From the NCBI GenBank assembly GCA_937928385.1, contig CALEZD010000036.1, forward strand, positions 1 through 58,800: a stretch of DNA of 58,800 nt, read 5' to 3'. Position 1 is the stretch's first letter; every line of letters starts with the position of its first letter. Positions 49,467 through 58,798 of the stretch are shown piece after piece. The DNA is from an uncultured Bacteroidota bacterium (GTDB taxonomy: Bacteria; Bacteroidota; Bacteroidia; Chitinophagales; Chitinophagaceae). The notes below the pieces were generated by a model, which did no database searches, had not been told where the DNA came from, and worked only from the letters and a program-made list of their open reading frames with translations. The translations under genes were made by a program, and so were the position numbers.

Positions 49467-50915
49467 TTGATCAGGGAAAGCATTTCGGTATTCGATATTT
49501 TTAAGATAGGAATAGGGCCCAGCAGTTCGCATACATTAGGCCCCTGGAGGGCTGCGCTCAGGTTTATAGACACCCTGAAGAAGGATGGATTGGATAAGGT
49601 GGACAAGTTGAGCGTGCTGTTGTATGGCTCACTGGCCAAAACGGGCAAGGGGCACGGTACGGATATAGCTATTTTGCTGGGCTTGTGCGGCGAAGACCCC
49701 GTGACCTTTGATGTAAACGAAGTTACTCCCCGTGTAGAGCAGATACGCAATACAGGCCAACTGAACCTTAACGGCGAGGTTGTCATACCCTTTACCTACG
49801 ATACCGACCTGGTGTTTTTATATACTGAAAGCCTGCCTTTTCACCCTAATGCGGTTACGTTCCTATGCAGTTTCAAAGATGGAAAAGAGATTGCCGAAAC
49901 ATTTTACTCGATAGGTGGCGGTTTTGTGATAAAAGAAGCGGATGATAATATAGCGCGTGGTGAGGTGCAGCTATCCTTCCCCATAGACAAGGCCAACGAC
50001 CTGCTACACTGGGGGCGCAAAACGGGCTTGAGCATTGCGGATATAGTGCTGGAAAATGAAAGCGAATGGCGCAGCGAGCAGAAGACCAAAGAAGGCGTAT
50101 TGAAGATATGGCAGGTGATGCACGATTGCATTTACAGGGGCGCACATGTGGGTGGCGAACTGCCGGGGGGCTTGAAAGTAAAAAGGCGGGCCGCGGGGCT
50201 GAACAAAAGGCTGCTGAACGGGAGAACCTACAATAACTTTACAGAGTGGATAGAAGCGATCAGAGTTGGGGGCGAGAACTTTAAATATACGCTGGACTGG
50301 GTAAGCTGTTTCGCGCTGGCGGTGAATGAAGAGAACGCCTCATTCGGTAGGGTAGTGACGGCGCCTACCAATGGTGCTGCGGGTGTGGTGCCTGCTGTGC
50401 TGATGTATTTTATCGTGTTCTGCGATGGCAACGACGAAGAAAAAATCATCAATTACCTGCTGACCGCATCGGAAATTGGCAGCATATTCAAGAAAGGAGC
50501 CACCCTGTCTGCCGCTATGGGCGGCTGCCAGGCCGAGATAGGCGTATCCTCGTCGATGGCTGCCGCGGCGCTTACAGAAGCATTGGGCGGCAGCGTTCGC
50601 CAGGCGCTGATGGCTGCCGAGATAGCTATGGAACATCACCTGGGCCTTACCTGCGACCCCGTAGGCGGCTTGGTACAAGTGCCATGTATTGAGCGTAATA
50701 CTATGGGTGCTATTAAAGCAATAACCGCATCGCAATTGGCGCTGGGCAGCAATCCTGACAATGCCAAAGTATCGCTGGACCATGTGGTGCAGAGCATGTG
50801 GGAAACTGCGCTGGATATGAACCATAAATACAAAGAAACCTCCGAAGGCGGGCTGGCTACCAAGATAAAAGGTGAAGATGATAATCCCATGCCGCTGAGC
50901 CTGCCTGAGTGCTGA
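49467..50915 (+). CDS. L-serine ammonia-lyase, iron-sulfur type
   Basis: This is a 482-residue [4Fe-4S]-dependent L-serine dehydratase converting serine to pyruvate and ammonia. The N-terminal 'SVFDIFKIGIGPSSSHTLGP' is the beta-domain signature. The alpha domain shows 'APTNGAAGVVPAVL', 'MGGCQAEIGVSSSMAAAALT' and 'LTCDPVGGLVQVPCIERN', which include the cluster cysteines. The start is TTG: an in-frame stop lies 18 bases upstream and the conserved N-terminus begins immediately after, leaving no ATG. The kdsA gene follows after 25 bases. Confidence 0.95.
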   Translation: MIRESISVFDIFKIGIGPSSSHTLGPWRAALRFIDTLKKDGLDKVDKLSVLLYGSLAKTGKGHGTDIAILLGLCGEDPVTFDVNEVTPRVEQIRNTGQLNLNGEVVIPFTYDTDLVFLYTESLPFHPNAVTFLCSFKDGKEIAETFYSIGGGFVIKEADDNIARGEVQLSFPIDKANDLLHWGRKTGLSIADIVLENESEWRSEQKTKEGVLKIWQVMHDCIYRGAHVGGELPGGLKVKRRAAGLNKRLLNGRTYNNFTEWIEAIRVGGENFKYTLDWVSCFALAVNEENASFGRVVTAPTNGAAGVVPAVLMYFIVFCDGNDEEKIINYLLTASEIGSIFKKGATLSAAMGGCQAEIGVSSSMAAAALTEALGGSVRQALMAAEIAMEHHLGLTCDPVGGLVQVPCIERNTMGAIKAITASQLALGSNPDNAKVSLDHVVQSMWETALDMNHKYKETSEGGLATKIKGEDDNPMPLSLPEC

Positions 50916-50928
50916 TGATATTAATTGC

Positions 50929-50936
50929 TATTTTTG
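50929..50936 (+). promoter_or_regulatory. -7 box of kdsA
   Basis: TATTTTTG ends four bases before the kdsA ATG, in the gap after the serine dehydratase stop. A leaderless kdsA transcript is implied. Confidence 0.6.
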
Positions 50937-50940
50937 CCGC

Positions 50941-51768
50941 ATGAACTTTTCATTTTTAGAGCAGCTTTTCGGGGCGCAGTATAATAAGGACAATTTCTTC
51001 CTGCTGGCTGGGCCGTGCGTAATAGAGGGCGAGGATGTAATTATGCAGACTGCAGAAAAGGTGGTTGCCGTGTGCCAACAGTATAAGATACCCCTGGTAT
51101 TCAAATCCTCTTACCGCAAAGCCAACCGTACCCGTTTAGATAGCTTCACAGGTATAGGCGATGAAGCTGCTTTGAAAATACTGGCAAAAGTACGCGACAG
51201 GTTTGGTGTACCCGTAGTTACAGATATACATGCTGCTGACGAAGCTGCTATGGCTGCCGAATATGTAGATGTATTACAGATACCCGCTTTCCTGTGCCGG
51301 CAGACGGATTTGTTAGTCGCCGCTGCCAATACCGGCAAAGTGGTGAACGTAAAGAAAGGACAGTTCCTCAGCCCTGAGGCAATGCAGTTTGCCGTAACCA
51401 AATTGCAGGAAAGCGGTAACAACAGGGTGATGCTGACCGACAGGGGTACTACTTTCGGTTATCACGACCTGATAGTGGACTACCGCGGCATACCCACTAT
51501 GCAAAAGATGAATGTACCCGTCATACTCGACTGCACACACTCATTGCAACAACCCAACCAAAGCAGCGGGGTAACAGGCGGCAATCCTGAAATGATAGAA
51601 ACAATAGCCCGTGCGGGTATAGCAGTAGGTGTTGACGGTTTGTTTATAGAAACACATCCTAACCCTGCGGTTGCAAAATCGGACGGGGCTAATATGCTGC
51701 ATCTCGACAGGCTGGATGGCCTGATGGCAAAGCTGACTAAGCTGAGAGCTGCAGTAAATACTTTATAA
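50941..51768 (+). CDS. kdsA: 3-deoxy-8-phosphooctulonate synthase
   Basis: This is a 275-residue aldolase-type enzyme condensing arabinose 5-phosphate with phosphoenolpyruvate to Kdo 8-phosphate. 'LAGPCVIEGED' is the PEP-binding start, 'FKSSYRKANRTRLDSFTG' contacts substrate, and 'VTDIHAADEAA', 'VKKGQFLSP' and 'DCTHSLQQPNQSSGVTGG' follow in the standard order. Together with kdsB it feeds lipopolysaccharide inner-core synthesis. No other lps gene is adjacent. Confidence 0.97.
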   Translation: MNFSFLEQLFGAQYNKDNFFLLAGPCVIEGEDVIMQTAEKVVAVCQQYKIPLVFKSSYRKANRTRLDSFTGIGDEAALKILAKVRDRFGVPVVTDIHAADEAAMAAEYVDVLQIPAFLCRQTDLLVAAANTGKVVNVKKGQFLSPEAMQFAVTKLQESGNNRVMLTDRGTTFGYHDLIVDYRGIPTMQKMNVPVILDCTHSLQQPNQSSGVTGGNPEMIETIARAGIAVGVDGLFIETHPNPAVAKSDGANMLHLDRLDGLMAKLTKLRAAVNTL

Positions 51769-51868
51769 TCCCGGCTTTAAAGAATATTTCACTCATTCAA
51801 TTGCCACAGGATTTATCCGGTGGATGATTAGAAAAATGTCCCCGGCTTTAGCCTAATATTCATGTGCG

Positions 51869-52912
51869 TTAAGGTATCATCTCGTAGCCAATACCGTTGT
51901 AAGACGAAGTAGTGTATTTGCCATGGTTAAAATCTACAGGCCGGCCATGCAATATGGTGTTATAATATTCCCATACTTCTTTGTCCACTTGCTTATGGTC
52001 GTGCAGGGTAATGAAGTAGCTATGCTCCTGCCCCACCAGGCCGTTGAAATTGACATAATGCGCCTTGCTACTTAATGGACCCCTCAGCCTTCTGCCCAGT
52101 TGCTTTTTCTTATTAATCAGTTCGGGCCAGTATAATGTCCTGTCTTCGGGATTGTATTGTATGTATATGTTTTCCGCAAAGGCTATTTTATTCAGCCACT
52201 TGGCATGGCCTGCCTGTGGCACACAGGGGGCGTTCATGATGATGTTGTCCACCCACACCACACGATTGAGCTGTGCCAGTTGGTCTTTTTTTGCCGTTTG
52301 CCTGATGAGGTAGTTGCCCATGCTGTGGAAGAACAGGCTAAGGTTGCCATGGCCCATTTTGCCCGTTAGCTTATTTGCCTGTATAGTTTGCAGTGCCGGC
52401 ACATAATCTTCGTAACAATGCCGTGCATTTTTTATGGCAAACAGGTAATTGCCCAGAGTCTTTTTAGTGGTAGTGATGCTGGGGTAGTCCAGCATAATCA
52501 CATTTACACCGTGCTGCGATGCCATCATCATGCCCCTGTTTACTTCAGAGGTAAATATCTTGCCCATACCCTCGGTATATACCACCCAGTCTTTATGTTT
52601 GTGTGGCACCAGGCTGATGGCTTTTGCCAAATCGTTTACCTGCAATACATGCCAGCGGCCATTATGTGCATATACAAAGAAGTAGAGCAAGTCGCCATTC
52701 CCCCGCACCTCGCTCATAAACCTTAAACTGTCTTTTGTAAGAAACCTGTTGGTGACAACAATGATGGAGGTGTCTGTTTGTACAAGGTCAGTTTTGTAAT
52801 TCTTTTCCAATACCAGCCTGTTCCACCATTCTTCTTTGTTATAAGGATATTCTTGCGCAGATACGTTGACAGCAAGGGTGGTCAGTAGTAATATGGTTAA
52901 TATCCTGTACAT
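51869..52912 (-). CDS. Exported alpha/beta hydrolase (DUF900-like)
   Basis: This is a 347-residue protein with a signal peptide ('ILTILLLTTLAVNVSAQ'). The nucleophile elbow 'FFHSMGNYLIR' and the downstream 'GQEHSYFITLHD' histidine are consistent with an alpha/beta hydrolase of the DUF900 type. The core of unknown function between them includes 'GVNVIMLDYPSI', a strand-turn-helix start. It would act in the periplasm or outside the cell; the substrate is unknown. Confidence 0.8.
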   Translation of the reverse strand: MYRILTILLLTTLAVNVSAQEYPYNKEEWWNRLVLEKNYKTDLVQTDTSIIVVTNRFLTKDSLRFMSEVRGNGDLLYFFVYAHNGRWHVLQVNDLAKAISLVPHKHKDWVVYTEGMGKIFTSEVNRGMMMASQHGVNVIMLDYPSITTTKKTLGNYLFAIKNARHCYEDYVPALQTIQANKLTGKMGHGNLSLFFHSMGNYLIRQTAKKDQLAQLNRVVWVDNIIMNAPCVPQAGHAKWLNKIAFAENIYIQYNPEDRTLYWPELINKKKQLGRRLRGPLSSKAHYVNFNGLVGQEHSYFITLHDHKQVDKEVWEYYNTILHGRPVDFNHGKYTTSSYNGIGYEMIP

Positions 52913-53027
52913 ATAAATTTAACAAATCTCCGTTGGGTATAGTTTAAAGGTAAGCTCATTTTAGTTAACCCTTTTCAGGGGATAGATATTCGGGCATTTA
53001 TAACTATTTTCAACCCTCAATTTTATT

Positions 53028-55199
53028 ATGCAATACATGAATATATTTAAGCAGGCTGCATTGCTGGCGGCAACATTGGTCATTACATCGCAGGCTATAG
53101 CGCAGAAGAAACAGTTTACTATGGCGGAAGCTACCAACGGTTTGTTTACCACATTGGCACCCGCCGGGCTGAAAAGCGCAGGCTGGGAGCCGGGCACCAA
53201 CAAGCTGTACCATGTGGTAAAAGCCGGTAAAGGTGAAGCTTGGGTGTCTGTAAAGTTCCCCGGTATGCAGGTAGATACTGTGCTGCGCCTGGACGAGCTA
53301 AACAAAAAACTGGACAGGAAAGAGCCTTATAAATCATTGCCTGCTATACACTGGATAAACAAAGGGCTGTTATGGGTGAAGAATGGCGATGAACTGGTGC
53401 AGGGCCTGGCTACGGACGGTGGCTTCATGTGGTCGAAATGGGTGACACTGCCCAAAGACGCAACCAATATAACGGTGGACGAATACCAGAACGTGGCCTA
53501 TACTGTAGGCAATAACCTGCATATGATAGACCGTAACCGTAAGCAGCATGTGGTGACCAATGATAAGAACGAGCACATCATCAACGGGCAGTCGGTACAC
53601 AGGAATGAGTTTGGTATCAGTGGCGGTATCTTCCTGTCGCCAATGGGCAACTACCTGGCTTATTATCGCATGGATGAAAGCATGGTGGCTGATTACCCCG
53701 TTGTGGGCTGGGGCGGACTGCCGGCCAAGTCGAAGAACATAAAATACCCTATGGCTGGCGGCACATCGCACCAGGTAAAGCTGCATGTGTACAATCCCAC
53801 AACAGGCAATACAACAGTCATCAATACAGAGGGTGATCCTGAGCAATACCTGACCTGCTTAACCTGGAGCCCCGATGAGCAATATATATACATAGCCGTG
53901 CTGAACCGCGAGCAAGACCATGCCTGGTTGAACCAATACAACGCGCAGACGGGTGTATTGGTAAAAACACTGTTTGAAGAAACCAGCACCAAATATGTAG
54001 AACCTTTGCACACGCTGAAGTTCCTGGCGGGTGAGCCGGACAAGTTTATATGGATGAGCCAGCGCGATGGTTATATGCACATGTACCTGTATAATACCGA
54101 GGGCAAACTGCTGAAACAACTGACCAAAGGCAACTGGATAGTGAATGATATAGCGGGAGAAAATGAAGCAACCAAAGAACTGATCATCACGGCATCTAAA
54201 GAAAGCCCGCTGGAAGAACATATATATGCCGTGCACCGTAATACAGGCAAGCTGCGCCGTATAGATACCGAACCCGGATGGCACAACCCAACCGTAAACA
54301 AAAACGGTAAATACATACTGGATGTGTACAGCAGCGGAGATGTGGCTAAAAGAACTGTTGTGCGTAGCACCGATGGTAATTATATCCAGTTACTAAAAGA
54401 CGCAGGTAACCCCCTGGCAGACTATAACCGTGCCGAGGTGCGCAGTGTAGAACTGAAAGCTGACGACGGCACACCGTTGTATGGCAGGCTGGTGCTGCCC
54501 ACTAATTTTGACCCCAATAAAAAATACCCCGTAATAGTTTACCTGTACAATGGCCCCCATGTGCAGTTGGTACGCAACGCATACCCCGCCAGCCGCAACC
54601 TGTGGTACGAGTACCTGGCGCAGCACGGCTATGTAGTGTTTACTATGGACGGTCGCGGCAGCAGCAACCGGGGGCTGGCATTCGAGCAGGCTACTTTTGG
54701 CAAGCTGGGCACGGTAGAGATGCAGGACCAGTTAAAAGGTGTGAACTACCTGAAATCATTAGCTTTTGTAGATGCTGACCGCATGGGCGTGCATGGCTGG
54801 AGCTATGGCGGGTTTATGACGACATCGCTGATGCTGCGCCACCCCGGTGTGTTTAAAGTAGGTGTAGCCGGCGGCCCGGTGATTGACTGGATGATGTATG
54901 AAATCATGTACACAGAGCGTTATATGGATTCGCCCGAAAAGAACAAGGCGGGTTATGATAACAACAACCTGCTGAACTATGTAAAGAACCTGGACGGCAA
55001 GCTGCTGGTGATACACGGTACCGACGATGATGTAGTGGTATGGCAGCACTCGCTCAACCTCATCAGGAAATCGGTGGACGAAGGTGTGCAGATAGACTAC
55101 TTCGTGTACCCCGGCCACCCGCACAACGTACGCGGCAAAGACCGTGTACACCTGATGCAGAAGATAACCGATTATTTTGATTTGTATTTGAAGCGGTAG
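53028..55199 (+). CDS. Dipeptidyl-peptidase IV family serine peptidase (S9B)
   Basis: This is a 723-residue exported peptidase. Signal peptide 'AALLAATLVITSQAIAQ' is followed by an eight-bladed beta-propeller region (residues about 30-470) with WD-like repeats ('YLTCLTWSPDEQYIYIAVL') and a catalytic alpha/beta-hydrolase domain. The catalytic residues are in 'GVHGWSYGGFMTTSLM' (serine), 'HGTDDDVV' (aspartate) and 'YPGHPHNVRGKDRVHL' (histidine). It removes X-Pro or X-Ala dipeptides from peptides in the periplasm. ATGs at 53028 and 53037 are both possible. Confidence 0.93.
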   Translation: MQYMNIFKQAALLAATLVITSQAIAQKKQFTMAEATNGLFTTLAPAGLKSAGWEPGTNKLYHVVKAGKGEAWVSVKFPGMQVDTVLRLDELNKKLDRKEPYKSLPAIHWINKGLLWVKNGDELVQGLATDGGFMWSKWVTLPKDATNITVDEYQNVAYTVGNNLHMIDRNRKQHVVTNDKNEHIINGQSVHRNEFGISGGIFLSPMGNYLAYYRMDESMVADYPVVGWGGLPAKSKNIKYPMAGGTSHQVKLHVYNPTTGNTTVINTEGDPEQYLTCLTWSPDEQYIYIAVLNREQDHAWLNQYNAQTGVLVKTLFEETSTKYVEPLHTLKFLAGEPDKFIWMSQRDGYMHMYLYNTEGKLLKQLTKGNWIVNDIAGENEATKELIITASKESPLEEHIYAVHRNTGKLRRIDTEPGWHNPTVNKNGKYILDVYSSGDVAKRTVVRSTDGNYIQLLKDAGNPLADYNRAEVRSVELKADDGTPLYGRLVLPTNFDPNKKYPVIVYLYNGPHVQLVRNAYPASRNLWYEYLAQHGYVVFTMDGRGSSNRGLAFEQATFGKLGTVEMQDQLKGVNYLKSLAFVDADRMGVHGWSYGGFMTTSLMLRHPGVFKVGVAGGPVIDWMMYEIMYTERYMDSPEKNKAGYDNNNLLNYVKNLDGKLLVIHGTDDDVVVWQHSLNLIRKSVDEGVQIDYFVYPGHPHNVRGKDRVHLMQKITDYFDLYLKR

Positions 55200-55266
55200 G
55201 GTGTCTGGATCAGGATTTGCAGGATGAATAGATTTCCAGGATAAAAGGCATCACAAAAATAAAATT

Positions 55267-55297
55267 TGCCTGCCCCGTACAATACCCGGGGCAGGCA
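55267..55297. terminator. Strong GC hairpin, probable terminator
   Basis: The 11-base arms TGCCTGCCCCG (55267-55277) and CGGGGCAGGCA (55287-55297) have a nine-base loop. T-richness is clear only on the minus-strand side, so the direction of use is uncertain. Confidence 0.6.
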
Positions 55298-55349
55298 GAT
55301 GTTTGGACAGGAAGCTTTTCAGAACTATATCAACTAATTACTTAACCCT

Positions 55350-55357
55350 TATATTTG
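55350..55357 (+). promoter_or_regulatory. -7 box of the acyl-CoA carboxylase gene
   Basis: TATATTTG lies 22 bases before the ATG at 55380. Confidence 0.55.
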
Positions 55358-55379
55358 CCCTGTTTTACAACATAAGAGC

Positions 55380-57008
55380 ATGAACCTGGAATTCAATAAG
55401 AACGAAGATGAAATGAAGCTGGCTGTCAGCCAGATGAAGCAACGCCACGCGCAGGTAAGCCTGGGTGGGGGCAAAAAGGCCATTGAGAAAAATAAGGAAA
55501 GGGGCAAAATGTCACCCCGTGAGCGGATACAGTACCTTATTGACAAAGGCAGTGTGTTTACTGAAATCGGTTCTTTTGCGGGCTGGGATATGTACTCCGA
55601 GCACGGTGGCTGCCCTTCAGGTGGCACGGTTGCGGGCCTGGGTTATGTAAAAGGCCGCCAATGTGTGATAGTAGCCAACGATAATACAGTGAAAGCGGGG
55701 GCATGGTTTCCCATCACAGGCAAGAAAAACCTGCGCCTGCAGGAAATAGCCATGGAAAACCACCTGCCCGTAATATACATTGTGGACAGTGCGGGCGTTT
55801 ACCTGCCCATGCAGGATGAGATTTTCCCCGATAAAGAACACTTTGGCCGCATATTCCGCAACAATGCGCAGATGAGCGCTATGGGCATCACGCAGATAGC
55901 CGCCGTTATGGGCAGTTGTGTAGCGGGTGGGGCGTACCTGCCTATCATGAGCGATGAAACCCTGATGGTGGAGGGTAACGGCTCTATCTTCCTGGCAGGG
56001 CCTTACCTGGTAAAGGCCGCCATTGGCGAGGATGCAGACATACAAACCCTGGGCGGCGCTAAAACACATACAGAGATCAGCGGCATTGCCGACTATAAAT
56101 TCGATACAGAGCAGGAATGTCTCGACCAGGTGAAGCGCATCATAGACAAGCTGGGCGAACAGCCCCGCGCAGGATTCGACCGCGCAAAGCCTGTAGAACC
56201 TAAAAAAGACCCTAAGGAGATATATGGCTTCGTATCTGTAGACAATAGCAAGCAATACGATGTAGTAGAAGTGATAGAGCGTCTGGTAGACAATTCCGAG
56301 TTCGACCAGTTTAAAAAAGATTACGGCAAAACAATCGTATGCGGCTACGCCCGTATCGACGGTTGGGCTGTAGGTATAGTAGCCAACCAGCGCACCGTGA
56401 TAAAAAATACCAAAGGCGAAATACAGATAGGCGGCGTGATATACAACGACAGTGCCGATAAGGCGGCCCGTTTTATCCAGAATTGCAACCAGAAGAAAAT
56501 ACCCCTGGTATTCCTGCAGGATGTTACCGGCTTTATGGTAGGCAGCCGCAGCGAGCATTCGGGTATCATCAAAGACGGCGCCAAGCTGGTGAATGCCGTC
56601 AGCAATTCGGTAGTGCCTAAAATCACCATCGTAATAGGCAACTCTTATGGCGCAGGCAACTATGCCATGTGCGGCAAGGCTTACGACCCGCGCTTTATAT
56701 ATGCATGGCCCAATGCCAAAATAGCAGTAATGGGCGGTGCGCAGGCAGCCAAGGTATTATTACAGATACAGGTAGCATCGCTGAAGGCAAAAGGAGAAGA
56801 AATAACTCCTGAAAAAGAGCAGGAATTGCTGTCGCATATTACCGACAAGTACAATTCACAAACTTCGTCGTACTATGCCGCAGCAAGGCTCTGGGTAGAT
56901 GACATCATCGACCCCATAGATACCCGCCGCGTCATCAGCGAGGGTATAGCCGCAGCCAACCACAATCCTGAAATGAAGGAATTTAAGACAGGGGTGTTCC
57001 AGGTTTAA
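55380..57008 (+). CDS. Acyl-CoA carboxylase, carboxyltransferase (beta) subunit
   Basis: This is a 542-residue carboxyltransferase of the biotin-dependent acyl-CoA carboxylase group. Both halves show crotonase-type motifs: 'GGCPSGGTVAGLGYV', 'MGSCVAGGAYLPIMSDETLM' and 'GSIFLAGPYLVKAAIGE' in the N-half, then 'GGVIYNDSADKAARFIQ' and 'IVIGNSYGAGNYAMCGKAYD' in the C-half. The pattern is closest to methylcrotonyl-CoA carboxylase, with propionyl- or geranyl-CoA types also possible. The alpha (biotin carboxylase) subunit gene is not in the window. Confidence 0.92.
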   Translation: MNLEFNKNEDEMKLAVSQMKQRHAQVSLGGGKKAIEKNKERGKMSPRERIQYLIDKGSVFTEIGSFAGWDMYSEHGGCPSGGTVAGLGYVKGRQCVIVANDNTVKAGAWFPITGKKNLRLQEIAMENHLPVIYIVDSAGVYLPMQDEIFPDKEHFGRIFRNNAQMSAMGITQIAAVMGSCVAGGAYLPIMSDETLMVEGNGSIFLAGPYLVKAAIGEDADIQTLGGAKTHTEISGIADYKFDTEQECLDQVKRIIDKLGEQPRAGFDRAKPVEPKKDPKEIYGFVSVDNSKQYDVVEVIERLVDNSEFDQFKKDYGKTIVCGYARIDGWAVGIVANQRTVIKNTKGEIQIGGVIYNDSADKAARFIQNCNQKKIPLVFLQDVTGFMVGSRSEHSGIIKDGAKLVNAVSNSVVPKITIVIGNSYGAGNYAMCGKAYDPRFIYAWPNAKIAVMGGAQAAKVLLQIQVASLKAKGEEITPEKEQELLSHITDKYNSQTSSYYAAARLWVDDIIDPIDTRRVISEGIAAANHNPEMKEFKTGVFQV

Positions 57009-58237
57009 GCAACGGTCCACTCGCTCATCACTTGCTCCAGTTGGGGCAGGTTGCCTGTCAGTTCTGCTATTCGATGGACAACACCTTCTACAAGCGCATC
57101 AGGACAGGAGGCGCCTGAGGTAATGAGGATATTCAGCGGCCTTTTAGCAGGCAGGTAGTTGCCCGTTGTTTTCTCAGAATGGTTGTGCAGGTCGAAGTGA
57201 GAGATGCTGTTTTCGTTCAGCAGGCATGTTTCGTTCTTTACAAAGTAGGTGGGTAGCTTCTCCTCGCACAGTTCTACCAGGTGAGAGGTATTGCTGCTGT
57301 TATAGCCACCTATTACTATGGCCAGGTCAGCAGGTTGTTCCAGCATACCTTGTACGGCGCTTTGGTTGTCGTTAGTGGCGTAACAGAGCGTATCCCTTGT
57401 ATCCGCAAAGCGTTCGCTAATCTTATCGGCGGAGAGCTGGTAATGTTCTATCATCACCTGTTTCAGGTAGTCGGCTATACCCTGTGTTTCACTGGCCAGC
57501 ATGGTGGTTTGGTTCACCACGCCTATGCGTTGCAGGTCTTTGCTTACATCAAATCCTTCAGAATGTTGCCATTTGAAATCAGTATAAAACTGTTCTGCCG
57601 GCAATTCACCGGTAATGTACCTGGCAAGGTGCTTAGCCTGCGCCATGTCTTTTACCACTACTGTAGGAGCGTTTACCTTGCTGTGTGAGAAGGTGGCCCG
57701 GGTTTCTTCATGGCGGGGCTTGCCATGCACCACAATCGTATAACCCTCAGTGCCTATTTTCTCAGCCCTGTTCCATACCTTCTCTACAAAGGGGCAGGTA
57801 GTTTCGTAATGAGATGGTTCTATGCCGATTTCCTTCAACTTCTGCTCAATCTCAATAGTTGTGCCAAAGGCGGGTATAATGACGATGTCTTCGCTGGTTA
57901 ATTCGTTCCAGTCTATCAGCATATTTCCCTTGGTGTCCATCATAAATTGTACGCCCATGCTCTGCAGGTCGGCATTTACACCGGGGTTATGTATCATTTC
58001 ACTCAGCAGGAAGACACGTTTGCCCTGGTTTTCCGCCACAGCTCTGAATGCTATTTCAATGGCGTTTTCCACTCCATAGCAAAAACCAAAGTGCCGCGCC
58101 AGGAATATGTTTAAGTCGCCTATTTGCAAGCGGGTAGGAGAAAAGTCTTTCTTCATCTTATCCGCTGCCTTGCGTTGTTGCTTAATCGCCGTAATCAGCG
58201 GGCTGCGATAATGAACGGGAACCTCAAATGATTTCAT
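57005..58237 (-). CDS. ispH: 4-hydroxy-3-methylbut-2-enyl diphosphate reductase
   Basis: This is the last enzyme of the MEP isoprenoid pathway, forming IPP and DMAPP. Three cluster cysteines are visible in 'HFGFCYGVENAIE', 'TTCPFVEKVW' and 'SGASCPDALVEG'. At 410 residues it belongs to the long, cyanobacterial/plant-like form rather than the 310-residue E. coli type, with an N-terminal extension of about 40 residues. The ATG at 58237 was chosen because a TAACTTTG box lies 10 bases upstream. Its 3' end overlaps the carboxylase stop by four bases (convergent). Confidence 0.93.
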   Translation of the reverse strand: MKSFEVPVHYRSPLITAIKQQRKAADKMKKDFSPTRLQIGDLNIFLARHFGFCYGVENAIEIAFRAVAENQGKRVFLLSEMIHNPGVNADLQSMGVQFMMDTKGNMLIDWNELTSEDIVIIPAFGTTIEIEQKLKEIGIEPSHYETTCPFVEKVWNRAEKIGTEGYTIVVHGKPRHEETRATFSHSKVNAPTVVVKDMAQAKHLARYITGELPAEQFYTDFKWQHSEGFDVSKDLQRIGVVNQTTMLASETQGIADYLKQVMIEHYQLSADKISERFADTRDTLCYATNDNQSAVQGMLEQPADLAIVIGGYNSSNTSHLVELCEEKLPTYFVKNETCLLNENSISHFDLHNHSEKTTGNYLPAKRPLNILITSGASCPDALVEGVVHRIAELTGNLPQLEQVMSEWTVA

Positions 58238-58246
58238 AACCGCTGA

Positions 58247-58254
58247 CAAAGTTA
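58247..58254 (-). promoter_or_regulatory. -7 box of ispH
   Basis: The minus strand reads TAACTTTG, 10 bases before the ispH ATG. Confidence 0.5.
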
Positions 58255-58322
58255 TATAATGCCTTTGTGAAACCTGTATTTAGAAGAAGGTATAATGTTA
58301 AAGTTCAGATAGGATACAGAAG

Positions 58323-58349
58323 CAAAAAGGCTCCACGTTATGTGAAGCC
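58323..58349 (-). terminator. Terminator after the small lipoprotein
   Basis: On the minus strand GGCTTCACA, a three-base loop and CGTGGAGCC form a stem with wobble pairs only, followed by TTTTTGCTT. Confidence 0.8.
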
Positions 58350-58373
58350 CTAAGTTAAAGTATAGTTGTATGA

Positions 58374-58646
58374 TTATTTTTCATAATCCTCTTCGATTCT
58401 GCAATAATGGTAAATGATAGCATAGCGCTGCAGGTAATCTTCCTCGGTTTCATAGTATTTGCATGCGTCATTTGCGTCGGCTTTCGTACCCTTTATGGTA
58501 TGGTGCGTTGTACTCGACTTCACAGTATCCTTCGTGTCCTGGGTAACAGTTTTTATGTCACAAACACAGTCGTGGGTCTTATAACAGGATGACAGCACAA
58601 GTAGAGATAAGGCTACAACCGCAGATAAAGTCAATTGTTTATTCAT
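58374..58646 (-). CDS. Small predicted lipoprotein
   Basis: This is a 90-residue protein with a lipoprotein signal ('LSLLVLSSC' lipobox) and a mature part of about 67 residues. It has four further cysteines besides the lipidated one, two of them in 'THDCVCDIKT', so disulfides or metal binding are possible. No family is recognised. It has its own terminator and lies next to tRNA-Arg. Confidence 0.72.
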   Translation of the reverse strand: MNKQLTLSAVVALSLLVLSSCYKTHDCVCDIKTVTQDTKDTVKSSTTHHTIKGTKADANDACKYYETEEDYLQRYAIIYHYCRIEEDYEK

Positions 58647-58726
58647 GAATCTTTATTTAATCGTTTAAAAATAGGGCTAGTAATTGAAAAAAACAAGCAC
58701 TTGCCAATAGGTTTGAAAAAGAATAG

Positions 58727-58798
58727 TAGCCTCGACAGGAATCGAACCTGTATCTGGAGCTTCGGAAACTCTTATACTATCCATTGTACTACGAGGCC
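58727..58798 (-). tRNA. tRNA-Arg (CCG anticodon)
   Basis: This is a 72-base cloverleaf on the minus strand. The acceptor GGCCTCG pairs with CGAGGCT (G1-U72 wobble), discriminator A. The D stem is GTAC/GTAT. The anticodon loop TTCCGAA gives CCG (58763-58765 on the plus strand reads CGG). The T arm is ACAGG TTCGATT CCTGT. CCA is not encoded. Confidence 0.92.

Noticed and set aside
55267..55297. Repeat-element end or transposon terminal repeat
   Set aside because: It is a simple perfect hairpin with no transposase nearby, no target duplication and no second copy in the window; a terminator is the simpler view.
55617..56558. Minus-strand open frame of 313 codons
   Set aside because: It is antisense to the acyl-CoA carboxylase gene, and its composition is typical of a shadow frame.
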